64,000 nt of DNA from Herbiconiux sp. SALV-R1 (GCF_013113715.1 NZ_CP053344.1:4030001-4094000), one strand, 5' to 3'. Shown: positions 8,333-18,046, counted from the first letter of the stretch. Translations and numbers: made by a program. Notes: a model not told the origin generated them from the sequence alone.

Positions 8333-9717
8333 TGGGCACACCCGATTGGGTCGCTGACGCGACTTTCTACCAGATCTTCCCCGAGCGCTTCGCGAACGGC
8401 GATCCGTCACTCGACCCGCCAGGCGTCGAGGCGTGGGGAGCGGAGCCGACGCGGGAGAACTTCTTCGGGGGCGATCTCGCCGGTATCACGGCGCACCTCG
8501 ACCACATCGAGGCGCTGGGTGCGAACGCCATCTACCTCACCCCGATCTTCGAAGCCGACACCAACCACCGTTACGACGCGAAGGACTACTTCGCGATCGA
8601 TCACAGGCTGGGCGACTTGTCCGCGTTCCAGACCTTCCTCTCCGCCGCTCACTCCCGTGGAATCCGGGTCGTGCTCGACGCTGTGCTCAATCACTGCGGC
8701 GACGGGCACTGGGCGTTCCGCGACGTGGTCGAGAACGAGCGGGCATCCGACTATGTGAACTGGTTCTCGGTGGAGGGCTTCCCGGTGTCACCCCACCCGG
8801 TACCCAACTACCGCACGTGTTCGGGTTGCTACTACCTGCCCAAGTGGAACGCGTACAACCCCGAGGTGCGCGACCATCACTACGAGGTGGCACGGTACTG
8901 GCTCGAGCAGGGGATCGACGGCTGGCGGCTCGACGTGCCGTACTTCATCAACCACAGCTTCTGGAGGGGTTTCAGGAACGTCGTCAAGGAGTTGGGCGAC
9001 GACAACTACATCGTGGCTGAGGAGTGGCGCGACCCGGAGGAATGGCTGCAGGGCGACCTCGCTGACGGCACGATGAACTACACCCTGCGTGACCTGGTGC
9101 TCGGCTTCACCGCCGACCGTTCCCTGACCGCCGGGCAGTTCGCCGAGGGTATGAACCGGCTCACCGAGCGCATCCCCGAGGGCTATCGCACCGGGATGCT
9201 CAATCTGCTGGGGAGCCATGACACCGAACGGGTGCTCACCCGGCACCGCGGCGATCACCGTGCAGCGCTGCTCGCTTACGCTCTGCTCTTCTCTTCGGAG
9301 GGCGCACCGATGGTCTACTACGGTGACGAAGTGGGGCTCGAAGGCGAGAATGATCCCGGCTGCCGGGGGACCATGCCGTGGGACGAATCCGTGTGGCAGG
9401 CAGAGCTGCTCGACGAGCTGCGTCGTCTGGCCCACGCGAGGAAGGAGATCCGAGCGCTTCGTAGGGGCTCGCAGCGGGTGGCGCCTCTCGGCGTGGATAC
9501 TGTAGTGGTGATTCGGACGACCGACAGTGGCGAGACCGCCGTGATGATCGTCAATCGCGGTGAGCCGATCGCTGTCGGACGGGACGATCTGACCGAGCTC
9601 TCCTCGGCAGCGCGGTGGTCCCGAGCGGACGGGACGGCCGTTCTGAGCTCCGGCGAGTCCCTGACCATCGAGGCCCGCTCAGCTCTGCTTCTCACTGCGC
9701 GAACGGATGCTCGGTGA
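8332..9717 (+). CDS. GH13 cyclomaltodextrinase/neopullulanase-like enzyme
   Basis: Cytoplasmic GH13 enzyme of 461 residues, predicted to open cyclodextrins or cleave imported maltodextrins and pullulan fragments. The opening WVADATFYQIFPERFANGDP and the block NFFGGDLAGI are those of the neopullulanase/cyclomaltodextrinase group. Catalytic regions: DAVLNHCGDGHW, GWRLDVPY (Asp near 200), IVAEEW (Glu near 229) and GSHDTERVL. It lacks the N-terminal CBM34-like domain that most members carry and is correspondingly short. Start ATG 8332 overlaps the permease stop by one base. Its stop overlaps the LacI start (GTGA). Confidence 0.88.
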   Translation: MGTPDWVADATFYQIFPERFANGDPSLDPPGVEAWGAEPTRENFFGGDLAGITAHLDHIEALGANAIYLTPIFEADTNHRYDAKDYFAIDHRLGDLSAFQTFLSAAHSRGIRVVLDAVLNHCGDGHWAFRDVVENERASDYVNWFSVEGFPVSPHPVPNYRTCSGCYYLPKWNAYNPEVRDHHYEVARYWLEQGIDGWRLDVPYFINHSFWRGFRNVVKELGDDNYIVAEEWRDPEEWLQGDLADGTMNYTLRDLVLGFTADRSLTAGQFAEGMNRLTERIPEGYRTGMLNLLGSHDTERVLTRHRGDHRAALLAYALLFSSEGAPMVYYGDEVGLEGENDPGCRGTMPWDESVWQAELLDELRRLAHARKEIRALRRGSQRVAPLGVDTVVVIRTTDSGETAVMIVNRGEPIAVGRDDLTELSSAARWSRADGTAVLSSGESLTIEARSALLLTARTDAR

Positions 9718-10787
9718 ACGGCCGCGCTCGGCGGGTGACGATGCAAGACGTCGCCGACCGCGCCAACGTCTCGAAGACCGCCGTCTCACTCGCCTTCAAC
9801 AACTCGACGCGACTGTCGGAAGCGACGGTCAAGAACATCCTCGAAGTGGCGGCAGAACTGGGCTACGCGCAGGATCCGGCGGCTCGGATGCTGCGCACAC
9901 GTCGCACTGACAGTCTCGGACTCCTGTTGCCGCAGCAGCTCGATCGGGTGCTCGAGAACCCGTACTACACCCAATTCCTGCAGGGCATCGGACAGACGTG
10001 CCAGCGAGAGGGCTTCACGCTACTGCTCGCTCCGCCTCTTCGTGGGTCGATGCTGAAGACGATCCCGTACGCCGCGGTCGACGGCTTCATCGTGAGCGGG
10101 TTGGAGTACGACCGCGGAGAGGTCGATGCCCTCCGTCAGCGGCGCATCCCGTTCGTGCTCGTCGACAGCGAGTTCCACGGCGATGTTCCGTCCGTCGAGA
10201 TCGACGACAGCGAAGGCATGGAGAACCTCGTGGCGCACCTGCTCGATTTGGGGCACCGGCGTATCGCACTCGTCGCCTTCGAGTCGGGCTCCGGTGGTGG
10301 TCACCAGGGCTGGCGCGGACCGGTGCTTCGTCGCATGCAGGGAGCCATCGCCGCGCTTGCGACACGGGGCCTGTCACCCGAGAGTGAGGGCATCACCCTG
10401 GTCGAGGTTCCGTGCACGCGTGCCGGTGGAGCCCAGGCGTTCCAGCAGCTCTGGGCCGCTCCTGTCGACGAACGCCCCACCGCCATCGTGACGTTCAGCG
10501 ACATCATCGCGCTCGGGGTGCTCGACGCCGCCCGAGAGGCGGACGTGTCGGTGCCGGGCCAGGTGTCGGTGAGCGGTTTCGACGACACCGTGGCTGCCAA
10601 CTGGGCTTCGCCGTCCCTCACCACGGTGCGTCAACCCATCGAGACGAAAGGCAGGCTCGCGGCGGAGTACCTCGTCGAGGCGATCTCCTCCACCGGCGAG
10701 CCCGCCATCCACCATCAGCGTCTTCACACCGCCCTCCTCATCCGCGACTCGACGGGTCCGGCCCCGACCACTGACGCGACCCGGTAG
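9714..10787 (+). CDS. LacI-family transcriptional regulator of the glucan operon
   Basis: Sugar-responsive repressor, 357 residues. The N terminus is a LacI helix-turn-helix (VTMQDVADRANVSKTAVSLA) with hinge sequence DPAARMLRTRRT, followed by a periplasmic-binding-protein-like sensor domain. GTG start overlaps the previous stop by four bases, so it is the last gene of the operon and is made with the genes it presumably controls, giving feedback. No operator could be assigned with confidence upstream of the amylase; the operator may be atypical. Confidence 0.92.
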   Translation: MNGRARRVTMQDVADRANVSKTAVSLAFNNSTRLSEATVKNILEVAAELGYAQDPAARMLRTRRTDSLGLLLPQQLDRVLENPYYTQFLQGIGQTCQREGFTLLLAPPLRGSMLKTIPYAAVDGFIVSGLEYDRGEVDALRQRRIPFVLVDSEFHGDVPSVEIDDSEGMENLVAHLLDLGHRRIALVAFESGSGGGHQGWRGPVLRRMQGAIAALATRGLSPESEGITLVEVPCTRAGGAQAFQQLWAAPVDERPTAIVTFSDIIALGVLDAAREADVSVPGQVSVSGFDDTVAANWASPSLTTVRQPIETKGRLAAEYLVEAISSTGEPAIHHQRLHTALLIRDSTGPAPTTDATR

Positions 10788-10807
10788 GGCACCGGGGTAC
10801 CCTACCG
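10782..10807. terminator. Hairpin between convergent genes
   Basis: CGGTAGGG (10782-10789) pairs with CCCTACCG (10800-10807): eight base pairs, ten-base loop. The LacI stop codon lies inside the left arm, and the next gene converges from the other strand seven bases away, so the palindrome could serve both. No T-run on either side, as is common in high-GC actinobacteria. Confidence 0.55.
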
Positions 10808-10813
10808 CCGACG

Positions 10814-12988
10814 TCACTCGAGGTGACGCCTCCGCAGCGTCCCGATGGCAACGACCAGTCCGCCCCCGAGAAGGGCGCAGCCGGCAAGGGTGCCGATTGC
10901 TGGCGCTACGGAGCCGGTGCTGGCGAGGCGCCCGCCTGACCCGGCCGCTACGGACCCGCCGGACGATGCCGAACCTCCCGCGCTACCGGCGCCGCCGCCG
11001 GGCGTCCCTGTCGGGGGCGCGGGTGTCGATGTCGAACCAGGGGTCGTCGGGGTGGGAGTAGCGCTCGGGGTGGGGGTCACGGTGGGTGTGGGGGTCGCGG
11101 TCGGCGTCGGGGTCGGGGTGGGAGTGGGTCCGGCGGCCTCGATCACCATCGTGTATTCACGACTGTCTTGGCCGGCGACGTTCGTCGCGGTGACCGTGAA
11201 CGCGAAGCGGCCGGCCTTCGTGGGGGTGCCCGCCAGGGAGCCGGTGGCGGCGTCGAGGCTCAGCCCCGCGGGCAGGCTGCCCGACGTCACCGTGAAGCGC
11301 GGCGCCGGTGAGCCCGACGAGGTGATGGTGAACCCGGAATACTTCGTGCCGACAGTACCCGCGGTCGGCGTGCCCGACGTGATCGTGGGTGCGACGGCCG
11401 TGGCGGGGGCGATGACGACCGCGTAGTCGAGGCTGTCGGCCACGCCGACGCCGTTCTCGGCCTTGATGGTGAACTCGAAGCGGCCGGCGACGGCGGGGAT
11501 TCCGTAGATCTCGAAGGTGCGCTCGTCGAGGTTCAACCCGGGCGGAAGCGAGCCGCGCGAGACCGTGAAGGTGGCGGAAGGGCTGCCGCTCGCGGTGAGC
11601 TGATGGCGCGGGTAGGCGACGCCCACGGTGCCGTTCGGTGGAGCCGCCGACGTGATCACCGGTGCTGTGGGAACCGCCGGGGTGACGGTGATGCGGTAAG
11701 GCGCAGCCCAGGCCGTGGGCGACCCGTTCGAGGCGCTGACGGTGAAGTCGAAGGTGCCGCTCGTCGTGGGTGTGCCCGTGATCTCGCCGGTCGAGGCGAG
11801 CGAGAGGCCAGGGGGCAAGGCGCCGCCCGTCAGGCTGTAGGTCATGGTCGTGGGCAGTCCCACCGCCACGGCCACGAGAGTGAACGGCACTCCGACGGCG
11901 GCGGTGGAGGTGGTGAGCGACACGATGATGGGGCTGGCCGCGACCTCGTAGGTGGCGAGATTCGCCGCCGACATGCCGGAGGTCGTGCCGATGACTCGGT
12001 GCGACGCCGGGTCGACGGTCGCGGTGCTCAGCGCGCTGGGAAGCATGGTGGCGTCTCCATCGGCCGTGAGCGTGTCGAGCCGCAGTGCATGGAGCCGGCC
12101 GCTCGTGGTGACGACGTAGTGCAGGAACGCCGTCCCGTCGCTCGACACGGAGGCGACGGGGGAGTCGAGCGCGGCGGAGACGTTCAGCCGGGTGGGGAAC
12201 GAGTCGTAGAGTGCGACACGGTTCTCGGTTCCATCGACGGTGGAGACGACCAGCCCGCCCGCGCCGAGCGACAACCCCGTGGGTGTCGCCGCTACCGCCA
12301 CAGACGCGCCGGCGACCTTGCCCGTCACCGGAGTGATGGTGCGCGATGCCTGGCTCGAGACGTACACACGGTGATCGCCCGAGGAGACGACGACGTCATC
12401 GGGCTTGCCCGCGAGGGCCACCCTGGCGGTGGAACCGGTGCCGAGATCGATGATGGAGAGGTCGCTCGAATCGGTGTTCGCCACATAGAGGGTCTTGCTG
12501 CCCTCGTCGACGGCGATGCCCTGGCCGCCGAGACCCGTGGTCGACAGGGTGCCGACGATCGTGTTGGCGGTCGGCGATGCGGGGTGGCCGTCGACGACGG
12601 TGACCGTGTTGTCGACATGGTCGGAGACGTAGACCTGGTGGGTGTCGGGATCGACCGCCACGTCGACGGGATCAGACCCCAGCGGCACACGCGCCAACGC
12701 CCTCGGGGAGGCCAGGGAGATGTCGTAGACCACCAGCTCGTCGCTCGGGTGGTCGATGGCGTACGCGCGGCCGGTGACGGCGTCGATCTGGAGCTGCGTC
12801 ACCCGCTTCGACGAACTGTCGGCGAGGGAGCCGGTCTGCGTGAAGACCACCGAGCGAGCACCACCCGCTGCCAGGGCGGGCGACTCCGTCGCGGCCAGCG
12901 AGGCGGCGACACCCAGTGTCACTAAGACGCTAACGGTGACGACGGCGGTGAACGGATGAGCCGAAAGGCGACGTTTCCTCGAGAACAT
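10814..12988 (-). CDS. Cell-wall-anchored beta-propeller/Ig-like surface protein (LAxTG)
   Basis: Secreted and sortase-anchored protein of 724 residues. Signal peptide at residues 1 to about 42. Residues about 50-360 are YVTN-type beta-propeller blades (VAVDPDTHQVYVSD, IAVDEGSKTLYVANT). Three putative-Ig (He_PIG) repeats follow, each with a LPPGLxL or LPAGLSL strand, then a Thr-Pro repeat stalk, a Gly/Ser stretch, and the C-terminal sorting signal LASTG with a hydrophobic helix and a basic tail (RRRHLE), a class-E-type sortase motif. Start at ATG 12988 fits the signal peptide; TTG and GTG codons upstream lack a ribosome site. The neighbouring gene is a shorter relative. Role: probably surface display or adhesion; ligand unknown. 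Confidence 0.85.
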   Translation of the reverse strand: MFSRKRRLSAHPFTAVVTVSVLVTLGVAASLAATESPALAAGGARSVVFTQTGSLADSSSKRVTQLQIDAVTGRAYAIDHPSDELVVYDISLASPRALARVPLGSDPVDVAVDPDTHQVYVSDHVDNTVTVVDGHPASPTANTIVGTLSTTGLGGQGIAVDEGSKTLYVANTDSSDLSIIDLGTGSTARVALAGKPDDVVVSSGDHRVYVSSQASRTITPVTGKVAGASVAVAATPTGLSLGAGGLVVSTVDGTENRVALYDSFPTRLNVSAALDSPVASVSSDGTAFLHYVVTTSGRLHALRLDTLTADGDATMLPSALSTATVDPASHRVIGTTSGMSAANLATYEVAASPIIVSLTTSTAAVGVPFTLVAVAVGLPTTMTYSLTGGALPPGLSLASTGEITGTPTTSGTFDFTVSASNGSPTAWAAPYRITVTPAVPTAPVITSAAPPNGTVGVAYPRHQLTASGSPSATFTVSRGSLPPGLNLDERTFEIYGIPAVAGRFEFTIKAENGVGVADSLDYAVVIAPATAVAPTITSGTPTAGTVGTKYSGFTITSSGSPAPRFTVTSGSLPAGLSLDAATGSLAGTPTKAGRFAFTVTATNVAGQDSREYTMVIEAAGPTPTPTPTPTATPTPTVTPTPSATPTPTTPGSTSTPAPPTGTPGGGAGSAGGSASSGGSVAAGSGGRLASTGSVAPAIGTLAGCALLGGGLVVAIGTLRRRHLE

Positions 12989-13055
12989 AGCCCGAGGATA
13001 GGTCACAAAGGAGTGTGGCTGCAACGCTTCATCGCCACGCGCTCATCGATACCGG

Positions 13056-14369
13056 TCACGGGGAGACGACGATTTTGAAGGACGCCATGGCGGACGTAGC
13101 GCTGCCGTTCGAGGCCGTCACCAGCAGAGAGTGCGTACCGGCGGCGCGCGGTGTACCGCGGATCTCGCCGGTGGCAGAGTCGAGCACCAAGCCCGAGGGT
13201 AGTTCGACGGGTTTGACCGAGTAGGAGACCGGGCCGGGGGAGGCGACCGCCTCGATGCGGGCGCGGTAGGGCATGCCGATTCGAGCGGGCGGGAGGATGC
13301 CCGGCACGAACGCGGGGCTGGCCGCGACGCCAAGGAGGGTCACGGTAGCCGTGCGGCGATCGGTGGTGACGAGGAGGAGGCGGTGGGTGGACTGCTGCAC
13401 CGTCACCTGGCGGGGCTGACCACCGGTCACGGGCGGTGGGGTGAGGGTGAGCTCGTCGAGCGCGTCGAGTCCGAGGGCGCGCAGCTCGCCGGCCTCGGTG
13501 CGCACGAAGACGAGGCGCAGCTGCGCGTCGACCGCGACACCGCTCGCCCGGGCGCCCAGGTTCGCCGAGGTGGCGAGCTCGTGGAGGTCGCGGTCGTAGG
13601 CGCGCACGCGGAAGACGGAGCTCGTCGGCGCGAGCTCGTCGGTGGCGACGAGCACCCGGTCGCCGACGACGCTCAGGCTGCGCGGCGTCGCCCCGATCGC
13701 CGCGCGGGCACCCGGAGCACCGCCCACGATCGTCGAGACGCTCGCCCCACCGGCCTCGGCCACGTAGACGGTGTGGGTGATGGGGTCGACCGCCACGTCG
13801 GCGGGCGCGTCGCCCACCGGCACGAGGGTGGCGACGCCGGTGTCGAGGTGCAGCACCGTGACCGTGTCGGTCGCCTGGTTCGCGACGTACACGGTCGACG
13901 AGGCGCCGTCGACGGCGATCGCCTCGGCGTCGACCGAGCCCGTCGGGAAGGTGGCGACGACCGCCGGTGTGGTCGCCGTGGCGTCGATGACCGAGACCAT
14001 GTCGGCGACGTCGTCGGCGACGACGACGCGGTGCCCCACGGTGTCGACCGCGACATCGCTCGGCGATGGGCCGAGGCGCACCGTCGCGACGCGGGAGAGG
14101 AACGACGGGCCGATGTCGAACACGATCAGCTCGTCGCGGAGCGTGTCGAGCGCGAAGGCCCGGCCGATGCCGTCGTCGAGCACCAGCGCTCCGGGCGCCG
14201 CCGGCCCCGAGGTCGCGACGGAGTCGAGCGCCGCGAGCCCCACCTGGCGGTCTGACGCCGCGTGGGCGCCCGGCGCCGAGGCGAGACCCGAGGCCCCCAC
14301 CGCGGCGAGAACGCAGACCCCCGCCAGGGCGATGCGGGCCGAACAAGTCGTCGAACGAGTCGTTGGCAT
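13056..14369 (-). CDS. Secreted beta-propeller/Ig-like protein, paralogue of its neighbour
   Basis: Exported protein of 437 residues with a signal peptide (IALAGVCVLAAVGASGLASA core, AHA cleavage) and YVTN-type propeller blades (VAVDTVGHRVVVADDVADMV, VAVDPITHTVYVAEAG). It ends in a single He_PIG-like domain (LPSGLVLDSATGEIRGTP). Same layout as the adjacent downstream gene but with one Ig unit instead of three, no Thr-Pro stalk and no sorting signal, so it is expected to be released or bound by other means. Start ATG 14369 suits the signal peptide; ATG 14408 is an alternative. The 131-base gap to the divergent ATP-grasp gene must hold both promoters, but I could not assign boxes. Confidence 0.8.
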   Translation of the reverse strand: MPTTRSTTCSARIALAGVCVLAAVGASGLASAPGAHAASDRQVGLAALDSVATSGPAAPGALVLDDGIGRAFALDTLRDELIVFDIGPSFLSRVATVRLGPSPSDVAVDTVGHRVVVADDVADMVSVIDATATTPAVVATFPTGSVDAEAIAVDGASSTVYVANQATDTVTVLHLDTGVATLVPVGDAPADVAVDPITHTVYVAEAGGASVSTIVGGAPGARAAIGATPRSLSVVGDRVLVATDELAPTSSVFRVRAYDRDLHELATSANLGARASGVAVDAQLRLVFVRTEAGELRALGLDALDELTLTPPPVTGGQPRQVTVQQSTHRLLLVTTDRRTATVTLLGVAASPAFVPGILPPARIGMPYRARIEAVASPGPVSYSVKPVELPSGLVLDSATGEIRGTPRAAGTHSLLVTASNGSATSAMASFKIVVSP

Positions 14370-14499
14370 GCCCCCACGGCGAAGAACGGATGCGCTAGGC
14401 TGTTTCATGACATGACGATAGCTCAGCAAATGATGGGAGGCAACGCACCCCGCGCATCCGGAAACACCGCCGCAACACCCGCGCAGTAGGGTCAGGGAC

Positions 14500-16215
14500 A
14501 TGGTTGACCTGTTCGACGGCTACGGCGCCACCCTCGCCCCGGCCAAGAGGCGCGGCAGCGCATCGCCGTGGGACGAGATGTTCCCCGAACCCAAGTCGCA
14601 CGACCCCGTCGAGGCCCGCGCCGCCTACAAAGACATCTACAACGCCCTCGCCCGCATGACGCAGGAGGAGCTGCGTGGCCGCACCGACGCGCTGGCGAGC
14701 TCCTACCTCGCCCAGGGCGTCACCTTCGACTTCGCCGGTGAGGAGCGGCCCTTCCCGCTCGACGCCGTTCCACGCGTCATCGCGCAGAGCGAGTGGGTCG
14801 ACGTCGAAGCCGGTGTCGCGCAGCGCGTACGCGCGCTCGAGGCCTTCCTCGCCGACATCTACGGGGGCCAGGCCGCCGTGCGCGACGGCGTCATCCCGGC
14901 CGGACTCATCAGCTCCTCCAGCCACTTCCACCGCGAGGCCGCGGGCATCGTGTCGCCGAACAACGTGCGCATCCAGGTCTCGGGAATCGACCTCATCCGC
15001 GACGAGAACGGCGAGTGGCGGGTGCTCGAAGACAACGTGCGGGTGCCCTCAGGCGTCTCCTACGTCATCTCGAACCGCCGCGTCATGGCGCAGACCCTCC
15101 CCGAGCTCTTCGTGTCGATGCGGGTACGGCCCGTGGGCGACTACCCGAACAAGCTCCTGCAGGCCCTCCGCGCATCCGCCCCCAGCGGGGTCGACGACCC
15201 GACCGTCGTCGTGCTCACCCCGGGCGTCTACAACTCCGCCTACTTCGAGCACACGCTGCTCGCCCGCCTCATGGGCGTCGAGCTGGTCGAGGGCCGCGAC
15301 CTGTTCTGCTCCGGCGGCAAGGTGTGGATGCGCACCACGGCCGGCCCCCAGCGCGTCGACGTCATCTACCGCCGGGTCGACGACGAGTTCATCGACCCGC
15401 TGCAGTTCCGCGCCGACTCGATGCTCGGCAGCCCAGGACTCCTGCTCGCCGCGCGGCTCGGCAACGTCACCATCGCCAACGCGGTCGGCAACGGGGTCGC
15501 CGACGACAAGCTCGTCTACACCTACATGCCCGACCTCATCGAGTACTACCTCGGCGAGAAGCCGATCATCAAGAACGTCGACACCTGGCGCCTCGAGGAG
15601 CCCGGCGCGCTCGAAGAGGTGCTCGACCGCCTCGACGAACTCGTCGTGAAACCCGTCGACGGGTCGGGCGGCAAGGGCCTCGTCGTCGGCCCCGACGCCT
15701 CGCCGAAGGAGCTCGAGACGCTCCGCAACCGCCTCACCGCCGACCCCCGCGGCTGGATCGCCCAGCCCGTCGTACAGCTGTCCACCATCCCCACCCTCGT
15801 CGAAGACGGCATGCGCCCGCGCCACGCCGACCTCCGCCCCTTCGCCGTCAACGACGGCACCGACATCTGGGTGCTCCCCGGCGGGCTCACCCGAGTGGCC
15901 CTCCCTGAGGGGCAGCTCGTGGTGAACAGCTCGCAGGGCGGCGGGTCGAAAGACACCTGGGTGGTGGGCACCGATCCGCTCTCCTCCTCGAGCGACGGCC
16001 ACAACATCCAGGGCCTCGTCGCCGAGCAGGCGGCGAACACGCAGGCCATCCCCATCATCGGGCACGGCCACCAGCCCGATCACTCGCCCGAAGACGCGCC
16101 GCGCAGCGACCAGTCGCAGCAGCAGCAACAGTCGCGCCAGGTTCCGGATGCGGTGCTCGCGCACGCTCACAAGGTTCCGGATGCCCGCCCCACCACCGAA
16201 GGCGGGGTCGCCTGA
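14500..16215 (+). CDS. Circularly permuted type 2 ATP-grasp protein
   Basis: Protein of 571 residues of the DUF404/DUF407 family, predicted to make an amide or peptide-like bond with ATP. Family hallmarks visible: RVLEDNVRVPSGVSYVISNR, a PGVYNSAYFEHTLLA block, RRVDDEFIDPLQFRADS, and VVKPVDGSGGKGLVVGP, the ATP-binding glycine loop displaced to the C-terminal half by the permutation, with WIAQPVVQLS after it. A non-conserved tail rich in Ser, His and Gln (about residues 490-571, ending in a Q5 run region) extends past the usual family end. First of three overlapping genes with alpha-E and transglutaminase-like proteins, a partnership conserved in mycobacteria and many other bacteria; the product is unknown. 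Confidence 0.9.
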   Translation: MVDLFDGYGATLAPAKRRGSASPWDEMFPEPKSHDPVEARAAYKDIYNALARMTQEELRGRTDALASSYLAQGVTFDFAGEERPFPLDAVPRVIAQSEWVDVEAGVAQRVRALEAFLADIYGGQAAVRDGVIPAGLISSSSHFHREAAGIVSPNNVRIQVSGIDLIRDENGEWRVLEDNVRVPSGVSYVISNRRVMAQTLPELFVSMRVRPVGDYPNKLLQALRASAPSGVDDPTVVVLTPGVYNSAYFEHTLLARLMGVELVEGRDLFCSGGKVWMRTTAGPQRVDVIYRRVDDEFIDPLQFRADSMLGSPGLLLAARLGNVTIANAVGNGVADDKLVYTYMPDLIEYYLGEKPIIKNVDTWRLEEPGALEEVLDRLDELVVKPVDGSGGKGLVVGPDASPKELETLRNRLTADPRGWIAQPVVQLSTIPTLVEDGMRPRHADLRPFAVNDGTDIWVLPGGLTRVALPEGQLVVNSSQGGGSKDTWVVGTDPLSSSSDGHNIQGLVAEQAANTQAIPIIGHGHQPDHSPEDAPRSDQSQQQQQSRQVPDAVLAHAHKVPDARPTTEGGVA

Positions 16216-17153
16216 TGGCCATGCTCTCCCGCATCGCGGAGTCCCTGTTCTGGATCGGCCGCTACATCGAGCGCTCCGACGGCACCGCGCGCATCCTCGA
16301 CGTGCACCTGCAGCTCCTGCTCGAAGACCCCTGGATCGAGGAGAACCTCGCCTGCCGGTCCCTGCTCAGCGTCATGGGGTCTGACGTGCCCGACGACGAG
16401 CGCTCGTTCACCCGCGCCGACGTGCTGGCCATGCTCGCGGTCGACCGCACGCATCCGGCCTCCATCGCGTACTCCCTCGGTGCCGCGCGCGAGAACGCCC
16501 GCCGCGCCCGCGAGATCGTGTCGACCGAGCTGTGGGAGTGTCTCAACACCACCCGAGCACGCATGCCGCGCCGCATCGCGAGCGAGAAGACGCACGAGTT
16601 CTTCGGCTGGGTGCGCGACCGCGCGGCGCTCGCCGTGGGCATCATGGAGTCGAGCGCGTCGCGCGACGAGGCCTGGCACTTCTTCACCCTCGGCCGCTCC
16701 ATCGAGCGCGCCGACATGACGGCACGCCTGCTCGCCACGCGGTCGCTCACCGAGGCGTCGGGCCCGTCGTGGACGACGATCCTCCGCTCCTGCGGCGCCT
16801 ACGAGGCGTACCTCCGCACCTACCGCGGCGTGCCCTCGGCCCGCAACGCGGCCGAGTTCCTGCTGCTCGACCGGTTGTTCCCGCGCTCCATCCTCTACTC
16901 GGTCACCCGCGCCGAGCAGTGCCTCCGCGACCTCGGCCCGCGCAACGAGCGCATCGGGGTCAGCGACGACGCGCAGCGACTGCTGGGGCGCATCCGGGCT
17001 CAGCTCGAATACCGGCCGATCACCGACATCCTGCAAGAACTTCCGCGCCACATGGACGGTGTGCAGGAGGCCACGAGTGCCGCGTCGGAGGCCATCCGGC
17101 AGCGCTACTTCCCCACCAACGCCGCCCCCAGCTGGATCGGAGAGAGCGCATGA
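16215..17153 (+). CDS. Alpha-E domain protein (DUF403)
   Basis: Helical protein of 312 residues in the alpha-E family. The start MAMLSRIAESLFWIGRYIER and the internal FFTLGRSIERADMTARLLAT repeat are diagnostic. Its biochemical role is not established; it is found almost only beside the permuted ATP-grasp enzyme. ATG overlaps the ATP-grasp stop (TGATG), and its own stop overlaps the transglutaminase-like start, so the three are made in step. Confidence 0.9.
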   Translation: MAMLSRIAESLFWIGRYIERSDGTARILDVHLQLLLEDPWIEENLACRSLLSVMGSDVPDDERSFTRADVLAMLAVDRTHPASIAYSLGAARENARRAREIVSTELWECLNTTRARMPRRIASEKTHEFFGWVRDRAALAVGIMESSASRDEAWHFFTLGRSIERADMTARLLATRSLTEASGPSWTTILRSCGAYEAYLRTYRGVPSARNAAEFLLLDRLFPRSILYSVTRAEQCLRDLGPRNERIGVSDDAQRLLGRIRAQLEYRPITDILQELPRHMDGVQEATSAASEAIRQRYFPTNAAPSWIGESA

Positions 17154-17995
17154 ACCGGCTGCGCATCCGGCACATCACCGGCTACCGCTACGAGGGCGAG
17201 GTGCAGGCGTCGTACAACGAGGCGCGCATGCTCCCCGTGTCGTCGGAGGGGCAGTTCGTGCTGCACTCCTCGCTCGACATCTCGCCCGTGTCGTCGTCGC
17301 ACCACTACGTCGACTACTGGGGCACGAGGGTGTCGTCGTTCGAGGTGCTCACGCCGCACAAGGAGCTGTCGCTCACCGCCACCTCGCTGGTGGAGGTGCG
17401 GGCGCGCGACCATGCCGCGCATCCGATCGACTGGGACGGGCTGGCGGATGCTGCGGCCGCGTCGACCTCGTACGTTGAGCAGACGAAGCAGACGAAGCTG
17501 ACCGCGCCCGCCGACGACCTCGCCGAGCTGGCGGCCTCGATCGCGGCCCGGCACGCCTCGCCGTGCGACGCGGCGCTCGAGATCTGCCAGGAGATCGGGC
17601 GGCAGGTCGAGTACGTGCAGGGCGTCACCGGGGTGCAGTCGACGGCGCGCGAGTCGTGGCGCGGCAAGCGCGGGGTGTGCCAGGACATCACGCACATCGC
17701 GATCGGGGCGCTGCGCTCGGTCGGCATCCCGGCGCGGTACGTGTCGGGGTACCTGCACCCGAAGCCCGACGCGGCCATCGGCGAGACCATCGCCGGCGAG
17801 TCGCACGCCTGGGTCGAGTGGTTCTGCGGCGACTGGCGCGGCTACGACCCCACGAACCTCATCGACATCGGCGAGCGGCACGTCATCGTCGGCCGCGGGC
17901 GCGACTACAACGACATCGCGCCGTTGCGCGGGGTGTACGCGGGGCCGTTCGGGTCGCAGCTGTTCGTGAAGGTGGAGATCACGCGGGAGTCGTGA
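17150..17995 (+). CDS. Transglutaminase-like cysteine peptidase-fold protein
   Basis: 281 residues: an N-terminal bacterial transglutaminase-like beta domain (LRIRHITGYRYEGEVQASYN) and a papain-like core with an intact triad: Cys177 in KRGVCQD, His in GESHAWVEW and Asp in RGYDPTN. Probably a peptidase or amidase acting on the ATP-grasp product or on a protein carrier (inferred from the conserved gene triad). ATGA overlap with the alpha-E gene. No signal peptide, so cytoplasmic. Confidence 0.9.
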   Translation: MNRLRIRHITGYRYEGEVQASYNEARMLPVSSEGQFVLHSSLDISPVSSSHHYVDYWGTRVSSFEVLTPHKELSLTATSLVEVRARDHAAHPIDWDGLADAAAASTSYVEQTKQTKLTAPADDLAELAASIAARHASPCDAALEICQEIGRQVEYVQGVTGVQSTARESWRGKRGVCQDITHIAIGALRSVGIPARYVSGYLHPKPDAAIGETIAGESHAWVEWFCGDWRGYDPTNLIDIGERHVIVGRGRDYNDIAPLRGVYAGPFGSQLFVKVEITRES

Positions 17996-18046
17996 GGCGG
18001 GTGGCCGCGGCCGCGGCCGCTTCGCGCCGCGGGCGCCGCGGCGTCG

